Assembly: GCA_014843695.1 (NCBI GenBank)
Contig: CM026390.1
Coordinates: forward strand, 98,986,362-99,050,361
Source of the DNA: Archivesica marissinica
Lineage: Eukaryota; Mollusca; Bivalvia; Venerida; Vesicomyidae
DNA length: 64,000 nucleotides
Reading direction: 5' to 3'
Of this stretch, positions 10,703 through 22,375 are shown piece by piece (within the stretch, counting starts at the first letter, position 1; each line of letters opens with the position of its first letter). The translations under genes were made by a program, and so were the position numbers. Below the pieces are notes generated by a model that ran no database searches, had not been told where the DNA came from, and saw only the letters and a list, made by a program, of their open reading frames with translations.

Positions 10703-13545
10703 ATACACACACCCAATTGGAAACATATATATAATCATGTGACATACACACACCCAATAGGAAACATATATATAATCATGTTTAGTTTAATCATATTTTA
10801 TTGCATTCTATATATACAATGTACAATACAAAATCATGTGACATACATACACCCAATAGGAAACATATATATAATCATGTGACATACATACACCCAATAG
10901 GAAACATATATATAATCATGTGACATACATACACCCAATAGGAAACATATATATAATCATGTGACATACATACACCCAATAGGAAACATACCGGTATATA
11001 TAATCATGTGACATACATACACCCAATAGGAAACATATATATAATCATGTGACATACATACACCCAATAGGAAACATACCGGTATATATAATCATGTGAC
11101 ATACATACACCCAATAGGAAACATATATATAATCATGTGACATACATACACCCAATAGGAAACATACCGGTATATATAATCATGTGACATACATACATCC
11201 ACTAGGAAACATATATATAATCATGTGACATACATACACCCAATAGGAAACATACCGGTATATATAATCATGTGACATACATACACCCAATAGGAAACAT
11301 ATATATAATCATGTGACATACATACATCCAATAGGAAACATATATATAATCATGTGACATACATACATCCACTAGGAAACATATATATAATCATGTGACA
11401 TACATACACCCAATAGGAAACATATATATAATCATGTGACATACATACACCCAATAGGAAACATATATATAATCATGTGACATACATACATCCAATAGGA
11501 AACATATATATAATCATGTGACATACATACATCCACTAGGAAACATATATATAATCATGTGACATACATACACCCAATAGGAAACATATATATAATCATG
11601 TGACATACATACACCCAATAGGAAACATATATATAATCATGTGACATACATACATCCAATAGGAAACATATATATAATCATGTGACATACATACATCCAC
11701 TAGGAAACATATATATAATCATGTGACATACATACACCCAATAGGAAACATATATATAATCATGTGACATACATACACCCAATAGGAAACATATATATAA
11801 TCATGTATGAACCATGACATACACACATCCAATAGGAAACATATATATAATCATGTATGAACCATGACATACACACACCCAATAGGAAACATATATATAA
11901 TCATGTGACATACATACACCCAATAGGAAACATATATATAATCATGTGACATACATACACCCAATAGGAAACATATATATAATCATGTGACATACATACA
12001 CCCAATAGGAAACATACCGGTATATATAATCATGTGACATACATACATCCACTAGGAAACATATATATAATCATGTGACATACATACACCCACTAGGAAA
12101 CATATATATAATCATGTGACATACATACACCCAATAGGAAACATATATATAATCATGTGACATACATACACCCAATAGGAAACATACCGGTATATATAAT
12201 CATGTGACATACACACATCCACTAGGAAACATATATATAATCATGTGACATACATACACCCACTAGGAAACATATATATAATCATGTGACATACATACAT
12301 CCAATAGGAAACATATATATAATCATGTGACATACATACATCCAATAGGAAACATATATATAATCATGTGACATACATACACCCAATAGGAAACATATAT
12401 ATAATCATGTTACATACATACACCCAATAGGAAACATACCGGTATATATAATCATGTGACATACATACACCCAATAGGAAACATATATATAATCATGTGA
12501 CATACATACACCCACTAGGAAACATATATATAATCATGTGACATACATACATCCAATAGGAAACATATATATAATCATGTGACATACATACATCCACTAG
12601 GAAACATATATATAATCATGTGACATACATACACCCTATAGGAAACATACCGGTATATATAATCATGTGACATACATACATCCAATAGGAAACATATATA
12701 TAATCATGTGACATACATACACCCAATAGGAAACATACCGGTATATATAATCATGTGACATGCATACATCCACTAGGAAACATATATATAATCATGTGAC
12801 ATACATACACCCAATAGGAAACATACCGGTATATATAATCATGTGACATACATACACCCACTAGGAAACATATATATAATCATGTGACATACATACACCC
12901 AATAGGAAACATATATATAATCATGTGACATACATACATCCACTAGGAAACATATATATAATCATGTGACATACATACATCCACTAGGAAACATATATAT
13001 AATCATGTGACATACATACATCCACTAGGAAACATATATATAATCATGTGACATACATACACCCAATAGGAAACATATATATAATCATGTGACATACATA
13101 CATCCACTAGGAAACATATATATAATCATGTGACATACATACATCCACTAGGAAACATATATATAATCATGTGACATACATACATCCACTAGGAAACATA
13201 TATATAATCATGTGACATACATACATCCACTAGGAAACATATATATAATCATGTGACATACATACATCCACTAGGAAACATATATATAATCATGTGACAT
13301 ACATACACCCAATAGGAAACATATATATAATCATGTGACATACATACACCCAATAGGAAACATATATATAATCATGTATGAACCATGACATACACACATC
13401 CAATAGGAAACATATATATAATCATGTATGAACCATGACATACACACACCCAATAGGAAACATATATATAATCATGTGACATACACACACCCAATAGGAA
13501 ACATATATATAATCATGTGACATACATACACCCAATAGGAACAAA
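10703..13545. repeat. 41-bp array derived from the exon B donor region, about 68 units
   Basis: The unit is ACATACATACACCCAATAGG plus AAACATATATATAATCATGTG; a six-base CCGGTA insert marks a second class. CACACCCAATAGGAAAC is the exon B end (CACACAACCAATAGGAAAC), and four units keep GTATGAACCATGACATACAC, matching the start of the intron (GTATGTACCCTGAAATACAC). The array closes at 13535-13560 with AATTTGAGCAGGTAAATG, a decayed copy of the true exon end and donor. Confidence 0.9.
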
Positions 13546-13603
13546 TTTGAGCAGGTAAATGAACCATGAAATATATACACAGCACTAAAGGTTTAATACA
13601 GAC

Positions 13604-13857
13604 TGGTCAGTAGTCCAGTGGTTAACATGTTGGACCATGAATCCAGGGATCGCAGGTTTGGTCCCCGTCTGACCATATAATATTAAGTCAGATAGGACTG
13701 TAAACTGAAGTCTTGTGTCAGTGCTTTACAACCAGAGGAGACCATGATATATGTCTCTGTCTGTATCATTACATTATCCTCCAAAATCTAAAATGACTAA
13801 TCTCTTCAAGGTGTCGCTCATATGGGCAACCGGTAGCTATAAATAAACGTATAACAC
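13604..13857 (+). mobile_element. tRNA-derived SINE, family A, full-length
   Basis: The head GTAGTCCAGTGGTTAACATG and B box GCAGGTTTGGTCCCC are followed by the family A body in forward orientation, ending at GGGCAACCGGTAGCTATAAA. It lies between the 41-bp donor-derived array and the 71-bp acceptor array in the same intron. Confidence 0.75.
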
Positions 13858-13924
13858 CCACGCACAAATGGCATGAAGCATGCAATATATACTAGCATGA
13901 TTTCAGTAATGACCTGATGTGGGT

Positions 13925-14538
13925 ATGCATGTGGTTCTGACCTCACTCTATGTTACTGTGTTGTAGGTACAAGAGATTTTCCCGGCTGGGGATGTGGGTA
14001 TGCATGAGGTTATGACCTCACTCTATGTTACTGTGTTGTAGGTACAAGAGATGTTCCTGGCTGGGGATGTGGGTATGCATGCGGTTCTGACCTCTATGTT
14101 ACTGTGTTGTAGGTACAAGAGATGTTCCTGGCTGGGGATGTGGGTATGCATGAGGTTCTGACCTCTATGTTACTGTGTTGTAGGTACAAGAGATTTTCCC
14201 GGCTGGGGATGTGGGTATGCATGCGGTTCTGACCTCTATGTTACTGTGTTGTAGGTACAAGAGATGTTCCTGGCTGGGGATGTGGGTATGCATGCGGTTC
14301 TGACCTCTATGTTACTGTGTTGTAGGTACAAGAGATGTTCCTGGCTGGGGATGTGGGTATGCATGCGGTTCTGACCTCTATGTTACTGTGTTGTAGGTAC
14401 AAGAGATGTTCCTGGCTGGGGATGTGGGTATACATGCGGTTCTGACCTCTATGTTACTGTGTTGTAGGTACAAGAGATGTTCCTGGCTGGGGATGTGGGT
14501 ATGCATGCGGTTATGACCTCTATGTTACTGTGTTGTAG
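13925..14538. repeat. 71-bp array of exon C acceptor plus exon start
   Basis: Eight extra units precede the real junction. Extra exon starts GTACAAGAGAT follow TTGTAG at 13967, 14042, 14113, 14184, 14255, 14326, 14397 and 14468; the real one is 14539. Each unit holds about 45 intron bases (GACCTCTATGTTACTGTGTT then GTAG) and 26 exon bases (GTACAAGAGATGTTCCTGGC). The first unit has four extra bases. All decoys keep a usable AG. Confidence 0.95.
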
Positions 14539-14719
14539 GTACAAGATATTTTCCTGGCTGGGGATAGTGAGCTACATCACCCCTACATGTATGGATACAC
14601 CGTGCACAGTGGTCAGCAAGGACTGTTCAAAGTGAACCTGGAGGACAAGAAATATATCCGAGCTGTAGACTTCACTAAATATAGCTGCGTTCCCAAGTCT
14701 GTTGCCTTTGTGCCTATAG
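14539..14719 (+). CDS. FSTL5: FSTL5-type protein, exon C, flanked by copies of its own splice sites
   Basis: This 181-base exon starts in phase 0 after TGTTGTAG (14531-14538) and ends one base into a codon before GTAATT (14720). It encodes VQDIFLAGDSELHHPYMYGY, then LFKVNLEDKKYIRAVDF and KYSCVPKSVAFVPI. It matches the FSTL4/5 stretch that ends in a K-C-V-P-Q-S-x-A motif. Eight further copies of the acceptor plus exon start lie upstream at 71-75-base spacing, and about six further copies of the exon end plus donor lie downstream at exactly 60-base spacing. Only the innermost pair gives an open frame. An acceptor 71 or 142 bases upstream shifts the frame, one 213 bases upstream meets a TGA, and any downstream donor reads through GGT AAT TGA. 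That is why these boundaries were chosen. Confidence 0.93.
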
Positions 14720-15132
14720 GTAATTGAAGCCTCACTAGATATAACTGCATTCCCAAGTCTGTTGCCTTTGTGCCTATAGGTAATTGAAGCCTCACTAGAT
14801 ATAACTGCGTTCCCAAATCTGTTGCCTTTGTGCCTATAGGTAATTGAAGCCTCACTAGATATAACTGCCTTCCCAAGTTTGTTGCCTTTGTGCCTATAGG
14901 TAATTGAAGCCTCACTAGATATAACTGTGTTCCCAAGTCTGTTGCCTTTGTGCCTATAGGTAATTGAAGCCTCACTAGATATAGCTGCGTTCCCAAGTCT
15001 GTTGCCTTTGTGCCTATAGGTAATTGAAGCCTCACTAGATATAACTGCGTTTCCAATTATGTTGCCTTTGTGCCTATATGTAATTGAAGCCTCACTAGAT
15101 ATAACTGTGTTCCCAATTATGTTGCCTTTGTG
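14720..15132. repeat. 60-bp array of exon C end plus donor
   Basis: The unit repeats exactly every 60 bases: GTAATTGAAGCCTCACTAGA, then ATAACTGCGTTCCCAAGTCT and GTTGCCTTTGTGCCTATAG. The donor GTAATT recurs at 14780, 14840, 14900, 14960, 15020 and 15081. Some 48 bases of each unit are exon-derived. Reading through any copy meets GGT AAT TGA. Confidence 0.95.
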
Positions 15133-15602
15133 CCTTGTCTGAGCTTCATGTCCAACATTAGTACACAAAGCTTGTCTACGCTTCATGTCCAACATTAATA
15201 CACAGAGCTTGTCTGCGCTTCATGTCCAACATTAATACACAGAGCTTGTCTGAGCTTCATGTCCAACATTAGTACACAAAGCTTGTCTGTGCTTCATGTC
15301 CAACATTAGTACACAAAGCTTGTCCGAGCTTCATGTCCAACATTAGTACACAAAGCTTGTCTGTGCTTCATGTCCAACATTAGTACACAAAGCTTGTCTG
15401 CGCTTCATGTCCAACATTAGTACACAACGCTTGTCTGCGCTTCATGTCCAACATTAGTACACAAAGCTTGTCTGCGCTTCATGTCCAACATTAGTACACA
15501 AAGCTTGTCTGCGCTTCATGTCCAACATTAGTACACAAAGCTTGTCTGTGCTTCATGTCCAACATTAGTACACAAAGCTTGTCTGCGCTTCATGTCCAAC
15601 AT
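15133..15602. repeat. 37-bp array, about 12 units
   Basis: The unit is CTTGTCTGCGCTTCATGTCC plus AACATTAGTACACAAAG. Related single motifs (GCTTGTCCACGCTTCATCTC) lie at about 15730, in the dispersed repeat that follows, which may be its parent. Confidence 0.93.
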
Positions 15603-15969
15603 CCCTGGTTGGATGTTCACCAAACTTTGCAGGAAGCATCGGTATACTATCTAGTTGTGCATATTATAACGCCGTTCTGGTTGGATGATTGTTTGCAGAT
15701 TTACAGACATTTGGACATTTTATAGCAAAATGCTTGTCCACGCTTCATCTCCAAAACACCTTTTTACTTTTTCATCTAGCTTGTCATGAAGCACCGGTAT
15801 GATGTCTAGTGGTGCATATTGTAATTCCATTCCTGTTGGAAGATTTTTGGCGGATTTACGGCCATTTGAACATTTTTATGACACAACGCTTTCCTATGCT
15901 TCTTCTCCAAAACTTCATAATACTACATATGTCACTTTCCATGCTTTTATAACTCCACTGAAGCAACAG
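15603..15969. repeat. old duplicated dispersed repeat
   Basis: Two diverged copies of about 150 bases (about 15615-15765 and 15783-15915) share GCATATTNTAANNCC-like sequence, GATTTNCGGNCATTTG and CTTCTCCAAAAC. They resemble a dispersed intronic repeat and not a gene. Confidence 0.5.
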
Positions 15970-16205
15970 TCTGATTGTCCGATTAGCACAGTGGTTAGCG
16001 CGCTCGCTCGCTTCTCACCAATGCAACCCTGGTTCGATCCTCAGCCCGATGTGAGATGGTACGGTGGTTGCCAGATCGGACAGGTGGGTTTTCTCCGGGT
16101 ACTCCGGTTTCCTCCCACACAAATGACTACATTTATGCTTTCATCTGCGCCAATGAGAGTGATTAATATAAGTTGTTAAAACTTGCTTTGTAAAATAAAT
16201 AAAGC
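15970..16205 (+). mobile_element. tRNA-derived SINE, family C
   Basis: The A-box-like part is GATTAGCACAGTGGTTAGCG and the B box CTGGTTCGATCC. A central domain GTGGGTTTTCTCCGGGTACT, CCGGTTTCCTCCCAC is shared with the copy at 52385-52650. The tail is GAGTGATTAATATAAGTTGT and ends AAATAAATAAAGC. It lies just upstream of exon D. Confidence 0.78.
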
Positions 16206-16277
16206 TTAAACTAACAATGTGTGGGGAGACACACGTTTTTTGCAGTAACAATTTCTATTTTTATTTGTTTGCTACAG

Positions 16278-16478
16278 GAGGGCACTCGCTGGTACAGTGT
16301 GTGAAGAAAACTCCGTATGGAATTACCACCAACATTCTAACCTTGGACTATATCACAGATACCGTCACTGACAATATCACATTGTCATCCGTGCCGTATG
16401 TGTCACCTGATGTCAGCAGTGTCATCATGGTGAATGAGGAGACGGGCAAAATATCAGTTCACCGGATCACAGAAAATG
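16278..16478 (+). CDS. FSTL5: FSTL5-type protein, exon D
   Basis: This 201-base exon has acceptor TTTGCTACAG ending at 16277 and donor AATG/GTAAAT at 16479. Two bases complete the glycine codon begun by exon C, giving VPI-G-GHSLVQCVKKT, and one base is left for exon E. Motifs include the single cysteine of GHSLVQCVKK, YITDTVTDNITLSS and VPYVSPDVSSVIMVNEETGK. The family has V-T-D-S-V and T-P-Y-V-S-P-D-G at the same places, so the reading is secure. The exon's last 31 bases (core ATATCAGTTCACCGGATCAC) are the evident parent of the 31-bp array that fills the next intron. A SINE lies in the intron directly before the exon. Confidence 0.93.
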
Positions 16479-16521
16479 GTAAATAACATTACACCAGATT
16501 ACTGAAAATAGTAAATATCAG

Positions 16522-17160
16522 TAGAGTGGTGGAACCTATGCTCGGCGTATTCCTATGCTCGGCATATTTGTCCATTTTCACCCGTATTTAAAATATTGAT
16601 ATAGTTCTAGGCTAATTTCGCTGACAGAGCTGAAGCATGGTTCAATAGCATTCCGTTGCGTGTATCGGTAGCCTGATGCAACTGTCACGTGACTGGTCCA
16701 GCAGACGAATATAAACAAACAAATCATTGGGAGAATATTTCCACCGAAACTGATCCGGTGTATGAGCAATTCAGGTAGCTATACGAATTTAAAAAATCTA
16801 CCACTAACCCGAAAAATAGTTTCTATACCATTTCTGATTAAGACCAATAAGTGTTTTTGTTCAATGATGTACTATATCAAAATAAGATATTCAACAAGAT
16901 ATGGTGGATAAATAAAAAATGACAAGTACGCCGTGCATAGGTGCCTTGAAGTCTTGATTTCCCCATATAAACGGGTGTCAACCGACACCATTGCGATAGC
17001 TGAATTGAGCAGCAAGGTCACGTGATGAAGCTAAAACTGCTAACAAAAGATTTTTGAAACTTGTTTTCACGACTTAAGATAATATATGGCAAGTGCAATT
17101 AACATTTTATACTGGTTATTATATGTGGGATCTACGCCGAGCATAGGTTCCACCACTCTA
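16522..17160. mobile_element. TIR element with TA target duplication, inserted in the 31-bp array
   Basis: The left end TAGAGTGGTGGAACCTATGC and the right end GCATAGGTTCCACCACTCTA are perfect inverted repeats over about 28 bases, with TA at both edges. There is no coding frame. It splits the exon D-derived array, since array-like sequence flanks it on both sides. Confidence 0.82.
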
Positions 17161-18911
17161 TACACGAAATATCAGATAGTAAATCGCAAATATCAGTGTA
17201 CCAGATCACAGATAATAAATAGTGAATATCTGTACACAAGATTATGAAAAACGGTAAATATCAGTGCACCAAACCACAGATACTATTAAATACCAGAGCA
17301 CCATATTCATAAAAATGGTAAATATCAGTACACCAGAGTACTGAAAATAGGAAATATCAGTGCACCAAATTACATATGATTGCAAAGCTGATTACTTATA
17401 ATGGTGAATATATGTACACCAGATTGCTGAAAATCGTATATAATTATCAGTACACTAGATCACTGAAAATTGTCAATATTTGTACACCAGAATACTGAAA
17501 ATAGTAAGTATCAGTGTGCCAAATCACAGATAATAGTATGTATTAATTCACGAGATTAATGAAAATGGTTAATGTCAGTACACCAGATAACCGCAAATAT
17601 TAATGCACCAGATTACTAAAATTGATATATATAAATACATAAATCACAGATTATAGTAAATATCAGCACACCAGCTCACATATTATAGTAACTATCAGTG
17701 CACCATATTACTTATACTAGTAAATATCAGTACACCAGCTTACAGTAAATATCAGTGCACCAGATGACTGAAAATACTACATAATAAACACCAGATCACA
17801 GATTATAGTAAATATCAGTACACTAGCTCACATACTATAGTAACTATCAGTGCACCATATTACCTAAAATAGTAAATATCAGTACACCAGCTTACAGTAA
17901 ATATCAATACTACATAATAAACACCATATTATAGTAAATATCAGTACACCAGATCACAGTAAATATCAATACACCAGCTTACAGTAAATATCAATACTAC
18001 ATAGTAAACACCAGATCACAGATTATAGTAAATATTAGTACACCAAATCACAAGAAACATTGAATATCAGTACACCAAATCACAGGAAACATTGAATAGC
18101 AGTACACCAAATCACAGGAACCATTGAATATCAGTACACCAAAATCGCAGGAAACCTTGAATATCAGTACACCAGATCACAGGAAACATTGAATATCAGT
18201 ACACCAAAATCGCAGGAACCATTGAATATCAGTACACCAGATCACAGGAAACATTGAATATCAGTACACCAGATCACAGGAAACCTTGGAATATCAGTAC
18301 ACCAGATCACAGGAAACATTGAATATCAGTACACCAGATCACAGGAAACCTTGAATATCAGTACACCAGATCACAGGAAACATTGAATATCAGTACACCA
18401 AAATAGCAGGAACCATTGAATATCAGTACACCAGATCACAGGAAACATTGAATATCAGTACACCAGATCACAGGAAACCTTGGAATATCAGTACACAGGA
18501 AACATTGAATATATCAGTACACCAGATCACAGGAAACATTGAATATCAGTACACCAAAATTGCAGAAAACATTGAATATCAGTACACCAGATCACAGGAA
18601 ACATTGAATATCAGTACACCAAAATCGCAGGAACCATTGAATATCAGTACACCAGATCACAGGAAACCTTGAATATCAGTACACCAGATCACAGGAAACA
18701 TTGAATATCAGTACACCAAAATTGCAGGAACCATTGAATATCAGTACACCAGATCATAGGAAACATTGAATATCAGTACACCAGATCACAGGAAACATTG
18801 AATATCAGTACACCAGATCACAAGAAACATTGAATATCAGTACACCAGATGACAGGAAACATTGAATAGCAGTACACCAAATCACAGGAAACCTTGAATA
18901 TCAGTACACCA
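17161..18911. repeat. about 31-bp array derived from the exon D donor region
   Basis: The unit is GAATATCAGTACACCAGATC plus ACAGGAAACATT. The exon D end reads AAATATCAGTTCACCGGATC then ACAGAAAATG/GTAAAT. The 5' part (17161-18000) is diverged and keeps AATAGTAAATATCAG, closer to the parent; the 3' part (18050-18911) is homogeneous. One partial parent-like copy lies before the MITE at 16479-16521, and a few more units follow the 18912-19061 insertion. Confidence 0.9.
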
Positions 18912-19061
18912 ATGTGCCCGAGGTTATAAAACTTTTCTCAGATCTCAAACTCAAGCTCAAGTGATCTGATTGGTTGATTCTGAGTTTTACTGTAAGCTGA
19001 ACCAATCAGCAGATTGAGACTGAATTTGAGATTGGAGAACAGTTTTATAACCTCCAGGCCT
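18912..19061. mobile_element. short foldback element inserted in one unit of the 31-bp array
   Basis: GAGGTTATAAAACTTTTCTC and, inverted, GTTCTCCAATCTCAAATTC-type sequence form an imperfect inverted repeat of about 38 bases around CAAGTGATCTGATTGGTTGA. The flanks CACCA and GATCACAGG are the two halves of one array unit, so the insertion boundaries are known almost to the base. Confidence 0.75.
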
Positions 19062-19129
19062 GATCACAGGAAACCTTGATGGTAATGGTAATTAACAATA
19101 CACTGTATAGAGAAGATGGACATATCAAT

Positions 19130-21130
19130 ATGTCAGATGACAGAAAACAGTCCATTGAAGTACACAATATCACATAAAACAGTCCATTGAAATACACAAT
19201 ATCACAGAAAACAGTCAATTGAAGTACACAATATCACAGAAAACAGTCAATTGAAGTACACAATATCACAGAAAACAGTCAATTGAAGTACACAATATCA
19301 CAGAAAACAGTCAATTGAAGTACACAATATCACATAAAACAGGCAATGGAAGTACACAGTAGCACAGAAAATAATCCATTGAAGGACACAATATCACAGA
19401 AAACAGTCAATTAAAGTACACAGTAGCACAGAAAATAATCCATTGAAGGACACAATAGCACATAAAACATTCCATTTAAGTACACAGTAGCACAGAAAAC
19501 AGTCAATTGAAATACACAATATCGCAGAGAACAGTCAATTGAAGTACACAGTAGCACAGACAACAGTCCATTGAAGTCCACAATAGCACAGAAAACAGTC
19601 AATTGAAATACACAATAGCACAGAGAACAGTCAATTGAAGTACACAGTAGCACAGACAACAGTCAATTGCAGTACACAGTAGCACAGAAAACAGTCCATT
19701 GAAGTACACAATTGCACAGAGAACAGTCAATTGAAGTACACAATAGCACAGAAAACAGTCCATTGAAGTACACAGTAGCACAGAAAATAATCCATTGAAG
19801 GACACAATATCACAGAAAACAGTCAATTAAAGTACACAGTAGCACAGAAAATAATCCATTGAAGGACACAATAGCACATAAAACATTCCATTTAAGTACA
19901 CAGTAGCACAGAAAACAGTCAATTGAAATACACAATATCGCAGAGAACAGTCAATTGAAGTACACAGTAGCACAGACAACAGTCCATTGAAGTTCACAAT
20001 AGCACAGAAAACAGTCAATTGAAATACACAATAGCACAGAGAACAGTCAATTGAAGTACACAGTAGCACAGACAACAGTCAATTGCAGTACACAGTAGCA
20101 CAGAAAACAGTCAATTGAAATACACAATATCGCAGAGAACAGTCAATTGAAGTACACAGTAGCACAGACAACAGTCCATTGAAGTACACAATTGCACAGA
20201 GAACAGTCAATTGAAGTACACAATAGCACAGAAAACAGTCCATTGAAGTACACAATAGCACAGAAAACAGTCAATTGAAGTACACAATAGCACAGAAAAC
20301 ATTCCATTGAAGTACACAGTAGCACAGAGAATAGTCAATTGAAGTACACAATAGCACAGAAAACAGTCAATTGAAGTACACAATAGCACATAGAACAGTC
20401 AATTGAAGTACACAATAGCACAGGAAACAGTCAATTGAAGTACACAATAGCACAGAGAACAGTCAATTGAAGTACACAATAGCACAGGAAACAGTCAATT
20501 GAAGTACACAGTAGCACAGACAACAGTCCATTGAAGTACACAATAGCACAGAGAACAGTCAATTGAAGTACACAATAGCACAGAGAACAGTCAATTGAAG
20601 TACACAATTGCACAGAGAACAGTCAATTGAAGTGCACAATAGCACAGAAAACAGTCAATTGAAGTACACAGTAGCACAGAAAACAGTCAATTGAAATACA
20701 CAATTGCACAGAGAACAGTCCATTGAAGTACACAATTGCACAGAGAACAGTCAATTGAAGTACACAATAGCACAGAAAACAGTCAATTGAAATACACAAT
20801 AGCACAGAAAACAGTCAATTGAAGTACACAATAGCACAGAGAACAGTCAATTGAAGTACACATTAGCACAGACAATAGTCAATTGAAGTACACAGTAGCA
20901 CAGACAATAGTCCATTGAAGTACACAATTGCACAGAGAATAGTCAATTGAAGTGCACAGAGAACAGTCAATTGAAGTACACAGTAGCACAGACAACAGTC
21001 AATTGAAGTACACAATTGCACAGAGAACAGTCAATTGAAGTACACAATAGCACAGAAAACAGTCAATTGAAGTACACAATGGCACAGAAAACATTCTATT
21101 GAAGTACACAATAGCACAGAGAACAGTCAG
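19130..21130. repeat. 32-bp array, about 62 units, with a 416-base block duplication
   Basis: The unit is AGTACACAATAGCACAGAAA plus ACAGTCAATTGA. The block near 19411-19659 recurs almost unchanged at 19827-20075, 13 units later. Its first units resemble the preceding 31-bp array only weakly. Confidence 0.93.
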
Positions 21131-22375
21131 TGTGTACACAAGTTATCAGTATTGCCAGTATAAAATACAATTACATGTGATGCTATTAGCTCTATTTTGG
21201 GATACATGTGGCACTATTTAGTTGGTTTTATGTTACATTTGACATTTATTTGCACATTAAATCGGGTTTGTATTTGGTACATTCGACATTTATTGAAGGA
21301 TCATGTTACATTTATCGTACATTGAGGATTTATTGGCTGTAATGGAGAGATACGATCATACTTTTATTGACAGTTGAAACCGGTTTTGTTTAATAGTTTA
21401 TCACATATCGATTACTGCAGGTGTTTTATTCCATGGCGATCGCGTCCGAGACCGACTGCTGTTTAGAAATCTCTGTTTATTCTAATCACATACCCTGGTA
21501 CATACTATGTTTGCCGAATTTCTCACCAAATAATTCAGCATGAATGAGGTGGAGGGATTAAATGTGAAGGAGAGGCTTGTCAGCATGAAAGAGGGCTGTC
21601 AGCGGGAAAAGGGAGTCAGTAAGGAGGGAAGGTCAGTATAAAGCGGGGGAGGGGGGGGTCATCATAAAGGAGGGGAAAGGGGATCAGCTTGGATTATGTG
21701 GCAGCATGCAGCGTGATCAGTGTTAATCCAGATAATTACAGAAAATTATATGAATTCTTTCAATGTATGTAAGGTGGGGTTATTGCTATAGAAAATAGTA
21801 TGAATCGGCAATATATAAGACGCAGGTTTTTTCATCTAAAATAGTATCCAAATGTCTGCTTCTTCTTATACTCCAGTTTAGAACTAAATTCCATTGTTTC
21901 CAAGACTCAAAAATGACAAATGGCGTATTACAACAAAGGGAAATAAATGTTTCATACTATTTTTCTCTAAGTCCCGTACATGCCATACTTGTTCCGGATT
22001 TCATTGAGTCTATATATCTACATCGTGTGGAAAATATCTACATCGTGTGGAAAATCATTCAAAGTTAAAAATGTTATTTAATTTACTATTATACTGATTG
22101 TATAAATTAAGTCATAAGCAGATGATAGTACACAGCACATGAGAAGTTAGCCGACTACGCCGAAGCACATGGGTACACAGAGCAGTGCTCATACACCAGA
22201 GTCATAATCACGACTCGTAATGCTGACAAATCACAGCAATTCAGTGTTTATATATTTGGTCCTTTTCTTCTCTAAGATCATGTGCGTTTTATACAGCAAA
22301 TAAGCTTTTATCCCTGGAATTTATCTGGGATTTTTAACTGCTGCGTCTGTGTGACCTATATATAGACTAATACGG
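21131..22375. other. unique intron sequence with one G-rich patch and a single copy of the next array's unit
   Basis: Bases 21644-21682 have four runs of four or more G. At about 21755-21805 one isolated unit (TTTCAATGTATGTAAGGTGG, GTTATTGCTATAG) precedes the 54-bp array by 570 bases. TCTACATCGTGTGGAAAAT is repeated twice at about 22017-22053. Confidence 0.55.

Noticed and set aside
13613..13680. tRNA gene at the SINE head
   Set aside because: A and B boxes are present but stems do not pair fully, and the same head is joined to a repeated SINE body elsewhere.
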